Shown here: in pieces, positions 1 through 41,162 of the stretch
Layout of the letters: every line of letters starts with the position of its first letter
How positions within the stretch are numbered: the first letter of the stretch is position 1
Assembly (NCBI GenBank): GCA_025084515.1
Contig: JAJAGP010002198.1
Location: 1-64,000 of the forward strand
Length of the DNA stretch: 64,000 bases
Direction of reading: 5' to 3'
DNA from: Ancistrus triradiatus
Lineage: Eukaryota > Chordata > Actinopteri > Siluriformes > Loricariidae
Notes under the pieces: model-generated
The model's database searches: none
What the model was told of the DNA's origin: nothing
Seen by the model: the letters and a program-made list of their open reading frames with translations, nothing else
Position numbers and translations under genes: made by a program

Positions 1-369
1 GCCGTTCATGCTGGAAAACCCTCCAATGTGGCTGAATTACAACAATTCTGCAAAGATCATTGGCCAAAATTCCTCCACAATGCTGTAAAAGACTCATTGC
101 AAGTTATCACAAACGCTTGGTTGCAGTTGTTGCTGCTAAGGGTGGCCCAACCAGTTATTATAAACCACTTTTTCACACAGAGCCATGTAGGTTTGGAATT
201 TTTCTCCCTTAATAATAAACACCTTCATTTAAAGCTGCATTTTGTGTTTACTTGTGTTATCTTTGACTAATATTTAAATTGGTTTGATTTTCCGAAACAC
301 TTAAGTGTGACAAACATGCAAAAGAATAGGAAATCAGGAAGGGGGCAAACACTTTTTCACACCACTGTA
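1..369 (+). mobile_element. Tc1-like element, family A, 3' end (cut by window)
   Basis: Positions 28-165 read in frame as MAELQQFCKDHWPKFLHNAV then KDSLQVITNAWLQ, the C-terminus of a Tc1-type transposase, followed by the noncoding right end finishing 'caaacactttttcacaccactgta'. The terminal CACTG-TA fits Tc1 target choice. The same family occurs on the other strand at 19135-20483. The transposase is incomplete and not functional as seen. Confidence 0.85.
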
Positions 370-455
370 TAAATAGTACTAGTTTTCTTTCTTTCTTTCT
401 TTTGTTTCAGTTTGAGCTCTTTGCACTTATTAATTTTCCATTCCTGTTTCTCCAG
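1..455. other. scn1la intron (partial) with Tc1 remnant
   Basis: Bases 1-369 are a Tc1-like element remnant (separate entry). The last 85 bases hold a (ttct)n pyrimidine run and the acceptor of the first exon in the window. Confidence 0.8.
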
Positions 456-29814
<29,359 letters not shown>

Positions 29815-31590
29815 AGTCTGAAATGAAGACTGAACTGAAGGACCGTCAGGGGGCTGCTGTTTCAGTGGGGCACTGTTTACAGATTGATGGGAAAACTCTA
29901 GGTTTTATGACTCATGCCAGTCTGATCGTGTGTGTTAGGAAGAAGGATGTATGTGCACTGACTGGGAGTGTTCTGAGATGAACACAAGGACAGTGTCATT
30001 GTCAAGAAACTATCAAACCCACATTCCCGCACACTTCAGAAGAGTGTCTGTGACTGTTAAGAGGGACTCTGCTATGAAACAGAATGGCGTTTTGTCTTTG
30101 AGTTCATTTTGAGTGTTGTCATTCCTGAGGACCACAGGAATCTGTGTACGTGGGTCGTCAGTAGCTTGTACTGCCACTGCAACGGGTGTCCTTCATCTTG
30201 AATGGCGTATTATTATACACCTGCACCTTTTTGTTACATTAGCTAATTTTTAAAGAAAAAGATTAATGTTCAAATTTTCTACTCATGAGTTTGATTGTGA
30301 ACTTTTTCATCAAAGGGCACGTCCGTCAAGGTGAAGGCAGAGGTAGAGGTCTTGACTTGAGAGTTTCATTCAGATTATTCATGACACCAGTTACACGTGG
30401 AACACAATGGGCAGGACATAGTAGAGGTTGTACCACTTCGTTGTGGGGATCAGGAGTGCCACTGCCTTTGGGATGGGAGGGCATTTTATATAACCATAGC
30501 TAGGGATGTACTGCAGCGCTGCCTTATTTAATATAATACAACCAGTCATTTATAAGGGAGCAAAGCTTGAAAGAAGCTATGAGGGAATTCATTTTCATTC
30601 AAATGAATACGTCTCAGAAGAGAGTCTTGATTCCCAGACCACGCTACCGACTCAACCAGTTTAGTGTACGATTAACAGACTACTCAAGGCTTAAAGCTTG
30701 AATGTCCCCACATGTGAATGACCTGCTGAACAAACTCCCTGCTCTCAACCTCCCTAAAGATCGTCTTAACCACTTTAGTGAGTGTCCAGAAGCTGCTGCC
30801 ACCCTCGGATAATCTCACCTCTACGATGAGGGACCAGGTCCGCCACAATAATGTAACCTTACTGAATGTCTCTACGGCAGAAAGCTGGATTGTTATCTCT
30901 TTCCAAACTTAGCGGATCAATAATAATATCTTCCAAAGCGAACTTTCTGTGCAGGGAAGCTGGTGGAGAACTTTCAGCTAACGAACAACGATCGTGAGCG
31001 TTTGCAACTCAAAAGTCTGTCATCTAAACCGCAGTATGGGTTCGTTAAATATCACAGCTACAACTTGTGACCTGGTGATGGTTGTGTATGTACATATTGG
31101 CACTCTGTCTCACCTCTGTACTGACACTGTAGAGGAGCACTTTTACACGCCACTTAAAACTGCCATCTGGATGCATATTATCCCTGTGTGTCTGTGTGAG
31201 TGAGAGTGTGAATGCACAAGTGCGAGAGATACATAGTAGACGTGCGAGACCGAGAGCTAGTATATGTGACTGTACTGGGACCAGCATCGATGTGCTTTAT
31301 TCCCACTCTCCTGTTTAATGTTTATACTGTAAATAGTAGTTTGGAGCTTATGGTTTGTTTTCTTTTGAATTAACCGATTTATTTTGTTTACATTTTTTGC
31401 ACAGTGCTACAGTATGTGTGAGGGCCAGGTCCCGGTTTTAAATGTAAATATAAATTTATGAAGCAATCAGTGGTCGTCATATTTCATTCGTAGTGTTGTA
31501 GTAAACTGCATGCACTATACTAACCAACTACATGGTGACATTATTTTAAAAAGCCAAAAGAATAAAGATCATATTTTTTGTACCAAAGTA
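29815..31590 (+). other. scn1la: scn1la 3' untranslated region
   Basis: No open frame of note follows the stop. The stretch is unique-looking, with no recognised transposon, and becomes AT-rich toward the end. AATAAA at 31561-31566 followed by a T-rich run (atattttttgtacc) is the best polyadenylation site. The 3' boundary is an estimate. Confidence 0.55.
31561..31566 (+). promoter_or_regulatory. scn1la: Candidate polyadenylation signal AATAAA
   Basis: Canonical hexamer 1.75 kb after the sodium channel stop, followed within 10 bases by a T-rich stretch. Tandem repeats begin about 330 bases further on, consistent with the end of the transcript. Confidence 0.5.
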
Positions 31591-31889
31591 TAATTAATTT
31601 CCTCATCATTAACTGTTAACACGATATTCTATATTCATCCCGGCAATGTACCTCCAGTCACAGCAATGTATCTCTGTCACTGAGAAATGCAGACATTTTT
31701 TTGCTACATCGAACTGCTTCTGAGTTGAAAATGTGACATTTTTTTTCTAAATGTGCAAACTTTTATTTCTTTGAATCTGAGAAAAGAGGTTTCAGAAGTA
31801 CGCGGTAGTTTTCCAAAATAAAGCACATTTTGGGAAGCCGATATCTTTGGAAGTCTAAGAAGTGTTTGTGTTTTTTAAGTTCCCTCCGT

Positions 31890-33300
31890 CTTAATGCTGG
31901 CTGGCTCAACACTTTCTGAGAGGATTTTATTTTATTTTATTTGTTCAGTTAAATGTGTAAATGTTAATCATCTTCACTGCTAATGCTTTTAATGCTGGCT
32001 GTTACATGACAGGATTGCTGAGAGGATTTCAAAATAAAAGTCCAAAAGTCATAGTTTTCACTATTAGCGCTTGCTAAGCTAACTCAGATAAATGTACTTG
32101 GCACAATGAGAGAGGAGTTTGATACTCAGTACTGTTCATAATCTTGATTGTGAACGCTGGCCAATGCACTCACATCATGGGAGCTACTGTAGCTTGATAA
32201 TAATTGGTAGCGACAAAACTAGCTAGCTAGTATGGCATTATTTCTGAGTGGAATTTTATTCCAATCTTTAAACTGTATCATTTTCACTGCTAATGCTGGT
32301 AACTGGCTGTTACATGACAGGATTACTGAGACAATTTCAAAATAAAACTCGAAAAGTCATAGTTTTTACTGCTAACACTTGCTAAGCTGGCTCATAAGTG
32401 AACATGGCAGGATGTCTGAGGAGTTTGAACTCATATTACTGTTCATAATCTTGATTAACACTATAATATAATACATTATTTCTGAATGAAATGTTATGTC
32501 AACTTTAAACTATCTGTAATTTTCACTGTGCTTTGAACGGGCTGTTAAATGACAGGATTACTTAGAGGATTTTAAGATAAAACTCAAAAGGTCATGGTTT
32601 TCACTACTAGCACTTGCTAAGATGGATAACAGAAATGTACATGGCAGGATGTCTGAGAGCAGTTTAAAATCATATTACCTGTTCATAATCTTGATTGTTA
32701 TTGGTGGCTAAGGCACACTCACATCGTATGAGCAATGTAGCTTGACAGGTATTATTAGTCACAACTAAACCTAGCTAGCTAGTTTGACATTACTTCTGAG
32801 TGGAATTTTTATTCCAATCTTTACAATATTTATAATTGTCACTGCTAATGTTTTTAACTGTCTGTTATATGAAAGGATTACTGAGAGGATTTCAAAATAA
32901 ATCAGAAAAAAGGTCATAGTTTTCACTACTAACACTTGCTAAGCTGGCATGTACATGACAAAGTCTGAGCGGAGTATGAAATCTAACTCAGTACTGTTTT
33001 TAATTTTGATTGTCAATGCTGGCTAATGTACCACTCATCATGAGTTTAAGTAGCTTGATGGGAATTATTGGTCCCAATAAATACTGGCTAGCTATAGTTT
33101 GACATCATTTCTGAGTGGAATTTTATTCCAATCTTTAAACTTTTAGCATTTTCACTGCTAATACTGGTAACTGTCTGTTACATGACAGTTTTACTGAGAG
33201 GATTTAGAAATAAAACTCAAAAATTCATAGCTTTCACTACTAACACTTGCTAAGCCGGCTCATATAAAAATGTATATGGCAGGATGTCTGAGAGAAGATA
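31890..33300. repeat. Tandem array, about 310-bp unit, five copies
   Basis: The word 'ctgttacatgacagga' (with variants) recurs at about 31996, 32306, 32540, 32860 and 33171, and each time is followed by 'gagaggatttcaaaataaaa', 'catagttttcactac', 'acttgctaagct', 'gttcataatcttgatt' and 'tttctgagtggaatttta'. One unit is shortened to about 234 bp. A sixth partial unit is at 34045-34215. Confidence 0.85.
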
Positions 33301-33533
33301 TCTGTACAGTGTATGAATAGATGTAACTGCTATTACGTCATATATTCAACAGAATATGAAGGAAGTGCCGATGTTCACAGTATGAATGATTTGGGTTGAT
33401 GCCATTTGCTGTGAGTAAACTTGCAGATTGCATTTTACAGAAAGACTTCTTTTTTTTGGCTTCAAAAAGTTCATATGAAAAACATTTTCTGGCTCATTTT
33501 TGTTTTATCTTAATGAGTTTTCATCCACTTGTC

Positions 33534-34035
33534 CTGGTGAGGTTCATGGGGGTAACAGGCTTAGGCCGGTCCAGACTTCTCTGTGCTCGACCGCAGACTG
33601 ACTGCCAAACTGCTGCCGCTGGCGCATTCTGTTTGTCTCATGCTCCCTTTTTTATTACTTCCGAACAAGATTCCTAGTACTACAATTACTGGGGCAGGTT
33701 TTCTCCCCTCGCCTGACAGGAGCACCCCACTCAGGTCTTTGAAGATTCCTCTCTGCATCAGCCTACAGCTCAAATCATGATTCATCAGTCGACACAACTC
33801 GGCTGAACCAGTCTGAATCCAACTTTCAATATTTTCCACGAAACTTCACTTTGTCTTTGATGTTTTTTTAAATACACCAATGGCTTTTTAACACTACTTC
33901 TGTTTCAAGAATAACAACCATCTGGTATTTTTTTTCCTTTAAAGAGTCTTGTTTTCTGAGGCTATTTTGAGCTTGGCACTCTTTTTTTGCTGGAGAGTGT
34001 AGATTATGGCCACTAGAAGATAGAGAGCTTATGCC
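33534..34035 (+). repeat. Duplicated 0.5-kb segment, copy 1
   Basis: Shares with 37203-37722 the words 'aggttttctcccctcgcctg', 'acaggagcaccccactcagg', 'tttaacactacttctgtttc' and 'atagagagcttatgcca' in the same order and orientation. No intact frame. Class unknown. Confidence 0.8.
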
Positions 34036-34044
34036 AAAAGTGAA

Positions 34045-34215
34045 AGTTTGAAATCATACTCAATACTGTTCATAATCTTGATTGTTAATGCTGGCTAATG
34101 CACACTCACATCATATGAGCTAGCAGTATTATCACAAGTATTTCTGAGTGGAATTTTATTTAAATCTTTAAAATATTTGTTATATACTTCAAATATTTTC
34201 ACTGCTAATGCTGGC
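34045..34215. repeat. Partial unit of the 310-bp array
   Basis: Carries 'actgttcataatcttgattgttaatgctgg', 'acactcacatcatatgagcta' and 'tttctgagtggaatttta' as in the array, but is separated from it by the duplicated segment. Confidence 0.75.
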
Positions 34216-34303
34216 TAGTCGCTATATTTCTGAAAGAACCTCTAGGGCACATTCTCATGTTGTTTACTTTCACTTCTTCTGGCTGAAATAAATATCTAAT
34301 AGT

Positions 34304-34413
34304 GAGTTAAGGGTCCTGCTCACGGACCCAACAGTGGGAGCTTGGCAGAGGTGATTTGAACCCTTGATCTTCCACAGTCCAGTGCCTGAACCGGTAAGCT
34401 ACCACAGTCCTGC
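34304..34413 (-). mobile_element. SINE fragment
   Basis: 'ttaagggtcctgctcacgga' to 'agctaccacagtcctgca' is a diverged reverse copy of the tRNA-derived SINE at 6761; the 3' tail is missing. Confidence 0.7.
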
Positions 34414-34884
34414 ATTTTTATAATCTTCATGATATACTCTCATATAACAGTATTTCTGAGAGGATTTCCTTGTCATACTTGGAGATGTTTGTCATTTTTC
34501 ACTTCTAACACTTGCTAATATACATTACAATGCAATAGGGCAGTGCATGAAGAGTTCAGGATTTCTAAGGATATTCCAGTGTTTATTAGGCTTCTACTTG
34601 AGCTACGCTACAAAATGGAAACCTTTGATAAATGATATATATATATATCATTACTTTAAATCCACAAACTTTTCCAGCATTTACTGGATTTCAACTTGAG
34701 ATATAGTATGAAACATAAGCCATTAATTGTACACCCTGAAATATCCCTGAAACAGCACTGCTTTGCAGAAAAATGAGGGACAGTAAACATTTTAAGGGGC
34801 AAAACCATTGAATGTATCTTCATCTTTAATAAAAGCTTAAACGTTAGAACCTAATTAAAATATTTTCAGTTATTGCCACAGTCA

Positions 34885-35025
34885 TCCAGGTTCAAGTCCC
34901 TCAGCACTGCGATAATGTCCCTTGCTGGACATGCGATGGACTGTAGTCCCATCCCTGTGTTGCCTATAGGTGCTGGACCTCCTAACATTTGTGTGCTCCT
35001 GACCAAGATAAGTGGGGATAACATG
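34885..35025 (+). repeat. Degraded SINE-like repeat end
   Basis: 'gttcaagtccctcagcactgc', 'gacatgcgatggactgtagtcc' and 'ctcctgaccaagataagtggg' resemble the 3' part of the fish repeat seen at 59865-60190. Confidence 0.4.
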
Positions 35026-35473
35026 GAATAAATAAACATAAATAAAATTATTATAATACTTAAGGAGTCAGTGTCCAATGCCAAAAAGTATCTCTTAAAA
35101 TATGCATAAAATCCTTGATGTGAATTTGGGGGTCTTAAAGTAAGTATATCTTAAGGACTGTTTATTCTGCTTTTCCTTCCACAGCGTATTCCAAACAAGG
35201 GTTTGTTGGTTTACAGACAAATATGGTGGATTGGTGGCTCATTATTCTGAATTTTGATGAAAACAGACAGACCATTAGAATAACCTAGGACAAACCAGAC
35301 ACCTCCAAAGAGTACGTTGTTCAGATTGTGCATAACCACATCAATATGCCTCTTTCTGGCAACCTGCACATTTACACTTGTAACAAAGTCCTGCTGTATC
35401 TTTGAGGGCCAGGTTTGAACGAATGAAATATGAGGGAAATTGAAGTCAAAAGACAGCCTGTGCTTTTACACTC

Positions 35474-35475
35474 TG

Positions 35476-35549
<74 letters not shown>

Positions 35550-35645
35550 GTTGGGGGGACGACAACACTGAATCCACAACAGTGATCCTGCTGGAGACAG
35601 TCTCCTCCTGTTGCTTGGCAACCTGACATCACTAGACTGCTCAAC

Positions 35646-35676
<31 letters not shown>
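35474..35676. repeat. (GT)n-(GA)n and facing (CT)n microsatellites
   Basis: (GT) to 35524, (GA)12 at 35525-35549 and (CT)13 at 35651-35676. The GA and CT runs are complementary and 100 bases apart. Confidence 0.9.
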
Positions 35677-36772
35677 ATGTTTATTTTTCTTGAAACTGCA
35701 CGAAGATCCTCTGAAAGCAGACGTGTGTCTTGCTCACACACTCAACAATGTTATTGTTGGCTGTTTTCGTTTGGTGACGACCACCAGAGGGCGCACTCCT
35801 TTCTGTATACAGAGTTCGTACATCTTTTTGGTCTTCATTTAGCGGACAACCCTTCTACCTGGGGCGTCATCAAGTCAGCTTCACTGGGACACGTGCTCCA
35901 AATGTTGCTGTGCCCCACTTAAATCACAGCGGTAAAAAAATAAGTAGATTATGTGCTGGATTGATGAGGATAAAAAAAAAAACCTTCATATACCAGTGAA
36001 GACAATGTACTGCATTTACATTTATTGATTCGGGACACCAGCCGCGCGCACACGATCTTCCTCTCCTCCCTCAGACTCAGCCAGTTGTGTCTGTAAAGTG
36101 GGTCCCTAGATTACAGCACACCAGCTAATTATACATCTATTATTCCACATTAGTTAATAAGATTCATTTCATGGCCATGGCTACTGTAATGAGAGATCAT
36201 ACAAATGTAAATATACGTTAGCAATAAAAGTTTTCACATAGCTAGCCTCCAGTACAGCGGAACGGATCCAAAATGGATCGGAACCCACATGAAAAGTACT
36301 TCTTTTTTTTGCACTCTGATGTGAGTGACTAAGAGTTGCAGAATGTATGCAGCTCAAATTTTCCGCCTCCCCCAAAAGAATCCTGATGACAGGGCAAAAA
36401 AATCTGCTCTCCTCAGTTCGACATCTGTGCGAGTGTTTAAAAGAAAGTGCAGGCATTTTCCCAAGGTAAACAAGCTAACTGTGGACTAGCTGGAAGACTG
36501 CATTTACTCTTTCTTCACATTTTGCCCGGTCACTACACTAAAGATGAATACAAAGAGCATCAGAAATACGCTTATATAAAGGCTACCATTTTGTGGACGA
36601 GTTTCCAATTGCCTCTCTAGTGCACTTTATGTTCGTTTGAATAAGATTAAGATTTATGGCCAAGTAGGTTTTCACATACAAGGAATTCATCTTGATGTCA
36701 TGGTGCATGGGATATAAAAGCAGGAATAAGGGGAAAAATAAAAAAGATATCTACACAATGTACGAAGACGTA

Positions 36773-37160
36773 CACTCACCGGTCACTTTATTATTTACAC
36801 CACCTTGTTTCTACACTCATTGTCCATTTTATCAGTTCAACTTACTATATAGATTCACTTTGTAATTATACAATTCCAGACTGTAGTCCATTTGTTTCTC
36901 TACATACTTTGTTCGTTCCCTTTTCTCTAATGGTCAGGACCCCCACAGGACCAGCACAGATCAGGTCCTATTTGGATGGTGGATCATTCTCAGCACTGCA
37001 GTGACAGTGATGTGATGGTAGAGTGTGTAGTGCTGATGCAAGTGGATCAGACACTGCAGTGTTGCTGGAGTTTCTAAACACCTCGGTGTGACTGCTGGAC
37101 TGAAAATAGTCCACCAACCAAAAATGTCCAGCCACCAGCATCCTGTAGGTAGCATTTTCT
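36773..37160 (+). repeat. Dispersed fish repeat E, left half
   Basis: 'actcaccggtcactttatta', 'ttctcagcactgcagtgaca', 'gtggatcagacactgcagtg' and 'aatagtccaccaaccaaaaa' are hallmark words of this family. It stops shortly after the family's centre, just before the duplicated segment. Confidence 0.6.
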
Positions 37161-37202
37161 AAGCACTGATTATTAAAGAGAATTAAAGTAATTAATCTTA
37201 AG

Positions 37203-37722
37203 TTCTGGTGAGGGACATGGCAGCACAGGCTGGAGCCGATTCAGAATTATCTGTGCTAAATACTGACTGCCACACTGCTGCCGTTGACTTATTCTGTTTG
37301 TCAGTCTCACGCTCCCATTTCTCATTACTTCTGAACAGAATTCCTAGTACTAGGGTCACTGGGACAGGTTTTCTCCCCTCGCCTGACAGGAGCACCCCAC
37401 TCAGGTCTTCATAGATACCTCCGTGGAGCATCAATATACAGCTCAAATTTTGATACATCAGTCTACTCAACTGCTGAACCATTCTGAATCAAACTTTCAA
37501 TATTCTGGCAAAAACTTCACTCTGTCTTTGATGTTTTTTTCATACACCAGTGGCTTTTAACACTACTTCTGTTTCAAGAAAAGCAACCTTCTGGTAATCA
37601 TTTTTGTGAAAGAGTCTTGTTTTCTGGGGCTATTTTGGGCTTGGGGCATTATTATTTTTTGCCTCGGGAGTGTAGACTGCGGGCATAAGCACTAAAGGAT
37701 AGAGAGCTTATGCCAGGAATGA
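37203..37722 (+). repeat. Duplicated 0.5-kb segment, copy 2
   Basis: Direct partner of 33534-34035, with moderate divergence and small indels throughout. It is not followed by the 310-bp array unit that follows copy 1, so the duplicated unit ends near 'cttatgcca'. Confidence 0.8.
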
Positions 37723-38405
37723 ATGCTTTGTTTCGTTATTCCTGTTTTAGCAGTTTCAAAAAGTTATAGAAAGGAAATTTGTAGATAGAAATTTATAGAT
37801 TTATAGAAAGGAAAAAAATTTGTTTTAAATGTGTTTGTTTTTAAATAGCTGAATCTTACACTACGAATATGAGAGATTTAACATATCATTGAAGTAAAAT
37901 TTTATATAGAAGGGTTTTTTTTACATTTATTCAAAATTTCTTTTATTAGCCACTACAGTACTTTTTATTTATTTATTTTGTACCGGAGTTACAAGGATTA
38001 TTTAGCTAGTAAGTACAATTTGGCATTTTTACTACATAGTTTCATGGCATGTGCATGGAAATGTATTGATGCAATGCAAAATAAGAAAATCTCATTCGGG
38101 ATTTTTTCAAATGTGTTGTGTTTTCGTTTCGTGGGCTTCTGTAGGGATTTTCTTATGTATTTGCTACGAAGTAAAAAATGGATGATTTTTCTCTATATGT
38201 GCTGATTCAATATTTTTATCAGAGGTAGTAATAATCTCCACTCCAGCCACTAAAATCCATTTATTATTTGTAAATTCATCCATTAGTTCATTAACCATGA
38301 ATGGAGGAACAGGCCAAATTCATCATCCTTGAGAGACCTCACCTCTATCTTTCAGTTGGTGTAAATGACCCCTAATATTAAAAACAAGTGAATGAAGATT
38401 GTGCC

Positions 38406-38690
38406 TGACTGTATATAAAATATACACCATATGTCCAAAAGTATGCAGACACTGCTTCTAATTTCTTGGTTGGCTTGCACAGAGTTCTGATCTTAACTCC
38501 ATCAGACACATTTAAGATGAATTGAAATGGTAACTGTGAGTTAGGGCTTATTATCCAACACTAATGGGCAGTCTTCTCAGAAGAGTGAAGGGTGTTACAG
38601 CAGCAAATGGGAACAAACTCCAAACTAATACCCTTGTTTTTGATGTGTCCACAAACTGTAGGAAGTAATGTATAAAGTTTTAAAACATAT
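38406..38690 (+). repeat. Dispersed repeat fragment ('tatgtccaaaagtatgcaga')
   Basis: 'accatatgtccaaaagtatg cagacac' and 'agtcttctcagaagagtgaa gg' plus 'caaactccaaactaatacc' match my memory of a widespread fish DNA-transposon relic. No frame. Confidence 0.5.
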
Positions 38691-39727
38691 ATGAATGCAT
38701 TGTTTCTACCTAGATGAATGACCATGCAAAATTTTAAGGAACATTTTAGAAAACTGAGAGCTGTCGGACAACACATTGTAACCATCGTCTACGTTTACTT
38801 CATCTCCTGAGTGTTATGAGTGCAATTTTCACTCCTGCCACTAGTGGGCCACTTGGAGTCCTTGCATTGTTTTGCTTCATAAGAGAAGTGTCCCATTGTT
38901 AGCCAAAACAGCTTACTACAAAATGGATTTGCTGCTGCTGCTGCTGCTTTGTCATCTGAAAGTCCTTATGTTGAGAAACAAAGGTATTTATACTCAATGT
39001 AAGGAGAGAAAATGTGCATGTATCTGTCCCAAAGTGGAAAAGTGTGTCATTAGAAATGCTGATATAGTTTTGTTTTTATAGAATAACTTCTTTTACTACC
39101 ATCTTTGTTTCATTGTTGGATGAAGCATGGGCAGTGGAGATGAAGGCTACCCCAAATGCCCAAACTTCATTGTTACTGAATTCCCACATGGCCCTAAAGG
39201 ACAGGAATCATGACAACTAACTACACCCAGGTAACTAATTGTTCATTCAGCATATTGTCCTGTGAAGCAGCATAACCTGGGTTCAACACCTCTCCCTGGT
39301 GAGATCAGTCTTATTTTTCTAGCCAGAGACTATTTAGTACTAAAGAGACTGCCTAAAATCATACTGCTGGAATGGACATACATATGGAATGCTTGGATGT
39401 TGTTGAGTGTTCATGGGTGTAAATACACACTTTGTGCACATTATTTGAGTTTGTGGTGTCATCTGTGCAAGGTTAAAATGGCTAGTTAGAGTCCACCCCT
39501 CAGTTAAGTGATTAAACCATACTACAAGTGGTTACACCCTTATATGAGTAGTCAACAAGAACCCAAGACATCTTCCAGAGGGTCCCCAAATGTATAAATG
39601 GTGAAACTTGGATATATTTAAAGATAACTTGAGAAACCTATAGGTTTTATGCAGATCCTGGAAACTACAAAACTTCAAGGTGCATTAACTACTAAAAAAA
39701 TCTAACCTTAGTAACCTAAAGCAAATC

Positions 39728-40716
39728 TTTTTGCTCTCCTTTTTTTTCAAAATAAATTTGTAGTTTTCTGAAGAATCAGCAACATATCCCCACAAGGTAA
39801 AAAATCTTATCTTTCTATTCTTGTGAGGACATTTGGTCCTCATAATGACATATAAATATACAGTGGGGCAAAAAAGTATTTAGTCAACCACTGATTGTGC
39901 AAGTTCTCCTACTTAGAAAGATGAGAGAGGTCTGTAATTTTCATCAGAGGTACACTTCAACTATGAGAGACAAAATGAGAAAAAAAATCCAGCAAATCAC
40001 ATTGTAGGATTTTTAAAGAATTTAATTGTAAATCATGGTAAAATAAGCAAGATTTCTGGCTCTCACAGACCTGTAACGTCTTCTTTAAGAAGCTCTTCTG
40101 TCCTCCATTCATTACCTGTATTAATGGCCCATCTGAAGTTTGCCAGAGAGCATATGGAGGATCCAGAGGAGGATTAGTAGAATATCATGTGGTCAGATGA
40201 AATCAAAATAGAACTTTTTGGTAAAAACTCAACTTGTCGTGTTTGGAGGAAGAAGAATGCTGAGTTGCATCCCATGAACAACTGTGAAGCATGTGAAGCA
40301 TGGGGGTGGAAACATCATGCTTTGGGGCTGTTTTTCTGCAAAGGGGACAGGACGACTGATCCGTGTTAAGGGAAGAATGAACGGGGCCATGTATTGTGAG
40401 ATTTTAAGCCAAAACCTCCTTCCATCAGTGAGAGCATTGAAGATGGAACGTTTCCTGTATTTTTTTTCTCATTTTGTCTCTCATAGTTGAAGTGTACGTA
40501 TAATAAAAATTACAGACCTCTCTCACCTAGTAGGAGAACTTGCACAATCAGTGGCTGACTAAATACTTTTTTGCCCCACTGTGTATTTATATGTCATTCT
40601 GATGACCAAATGTCCTCACAAGAATAGAAAGATAAGATTTTTACCTTGTGCGGATATGTTGCTGATTCTTCAGAAAACTACAAATTTATTTTGAAAAAAA
40701 GGAGTTTTGCCTGTAT
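39728..40716. repeat. Palindrome with arms of about 130 bp, split by a Tc1 element
   Basis: Left arm 39728-39860 (tttgtagttttctgaagaat ... 'cttgtgaggacatttggtcc') is repeated inverted at 40584-40716 ('gaccaaatgtcctcacaaga' ... 'attcttcagaaaactacaaa'). The family B Tc1 copy occupies the centre exactly. Confidence 0.85.
39859..40583 (+). mobile_element. Tc1-like element, family B, deleted copy
   Basis: Ends TA-CAGTGGGGCAAAAAAGTA and TACTTTTTTGCCCCACTG. About half of the 1.59-kb element is deleted. Transposase scraps: 'MWSDEIKIELFGKNSTCRVW' (40187 on) and KHGGGNIMLWGCFSAKGTGR (40284 on). Confidence 0.9.
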
Positions 40717-40839
40717 GGAATATGTACAGGCCCCCATTGGTTGTGGGCCCCTACAAGAGTTCACCATTGACAGTGAAGGTCAGGTAGGGTTTCAAACTGC
40801 AGAGGTTCATGCAGACTGGGTGGATCTTTAATAAGGAAG

Positions 40840-40840
<1 letters not shown>

Positions 40841-40876
<36 letters not shown>
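40841..40876 (+). repeat. (TG)18 microsatellite
   Basis: Perfect TG tract upstream of the xirp2 first exon region. Confidence 0.9.
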
Positions 40877-40877
<1 letters not shown>

Positions 40878-41047
40878 CTGTGTTAAGAGGAAAGGGTGTT
40901 GGTGTGAAAGCAGGAGGTAAAGCAGGGCTGTTTTAATGCTTCCATGGTTTGTTCTGTGGTGAAGCTTGTTTCCTCTTAGCTGGACACGTGACTGTTTACA
41001 AGCCTTACTCGATTACACACAGCTTTTGTTTCTCTCCACATATGTGA

Positions 41048-41052
<5 letters not shown>

Positions 41053-41087
<35 letters not shown>
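41053..41087 (+). repeat. (TG)17 microsatellite just upstream of xirp2 exon
   Basis: Lies 75 bases before the acceptor at 41162 and directly after gtgagtgtat, a possible donor. Confidence 0.9.
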
Positions 41088-41089
<2 letters not shown>

Positions 41090-41162
41090 ACTGGAAGGAA
41101 ACTGGAAGTTTTTTTCTTCTTCTTTTTTTCCATACTTTCTTTCTCTCTCCTCTTTGTGAGCA

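Larger units (their letters stand above)
31591..41160. other. Intergenic region scn1la-xirp2
   Basis: 9.6 kb without a supported gene. Contents are the tandem array (31890-33300), a duplicated segment (33534 and 37203), SINE scraps, (GT)n/(GA)n tracts, repeat E, a Tc1-related repeat and the Tc1-split palindrome. 35.8-36.7 and 37.75-38.4 kb show nothing recognised. Confidence 0.7.

Noticed and set aside
31890..33300. CRISPR-like or regulatory repeat array
   Set aside because: Units of 310 bp without constant repeats and variable spacers; a eukaryotic tandem repeat.
35611..35922. Possible small gene between scn1la and xirp2
   Set aside because: The frame starts in a (CT)n tract, has no domain and no splice or promoter support.
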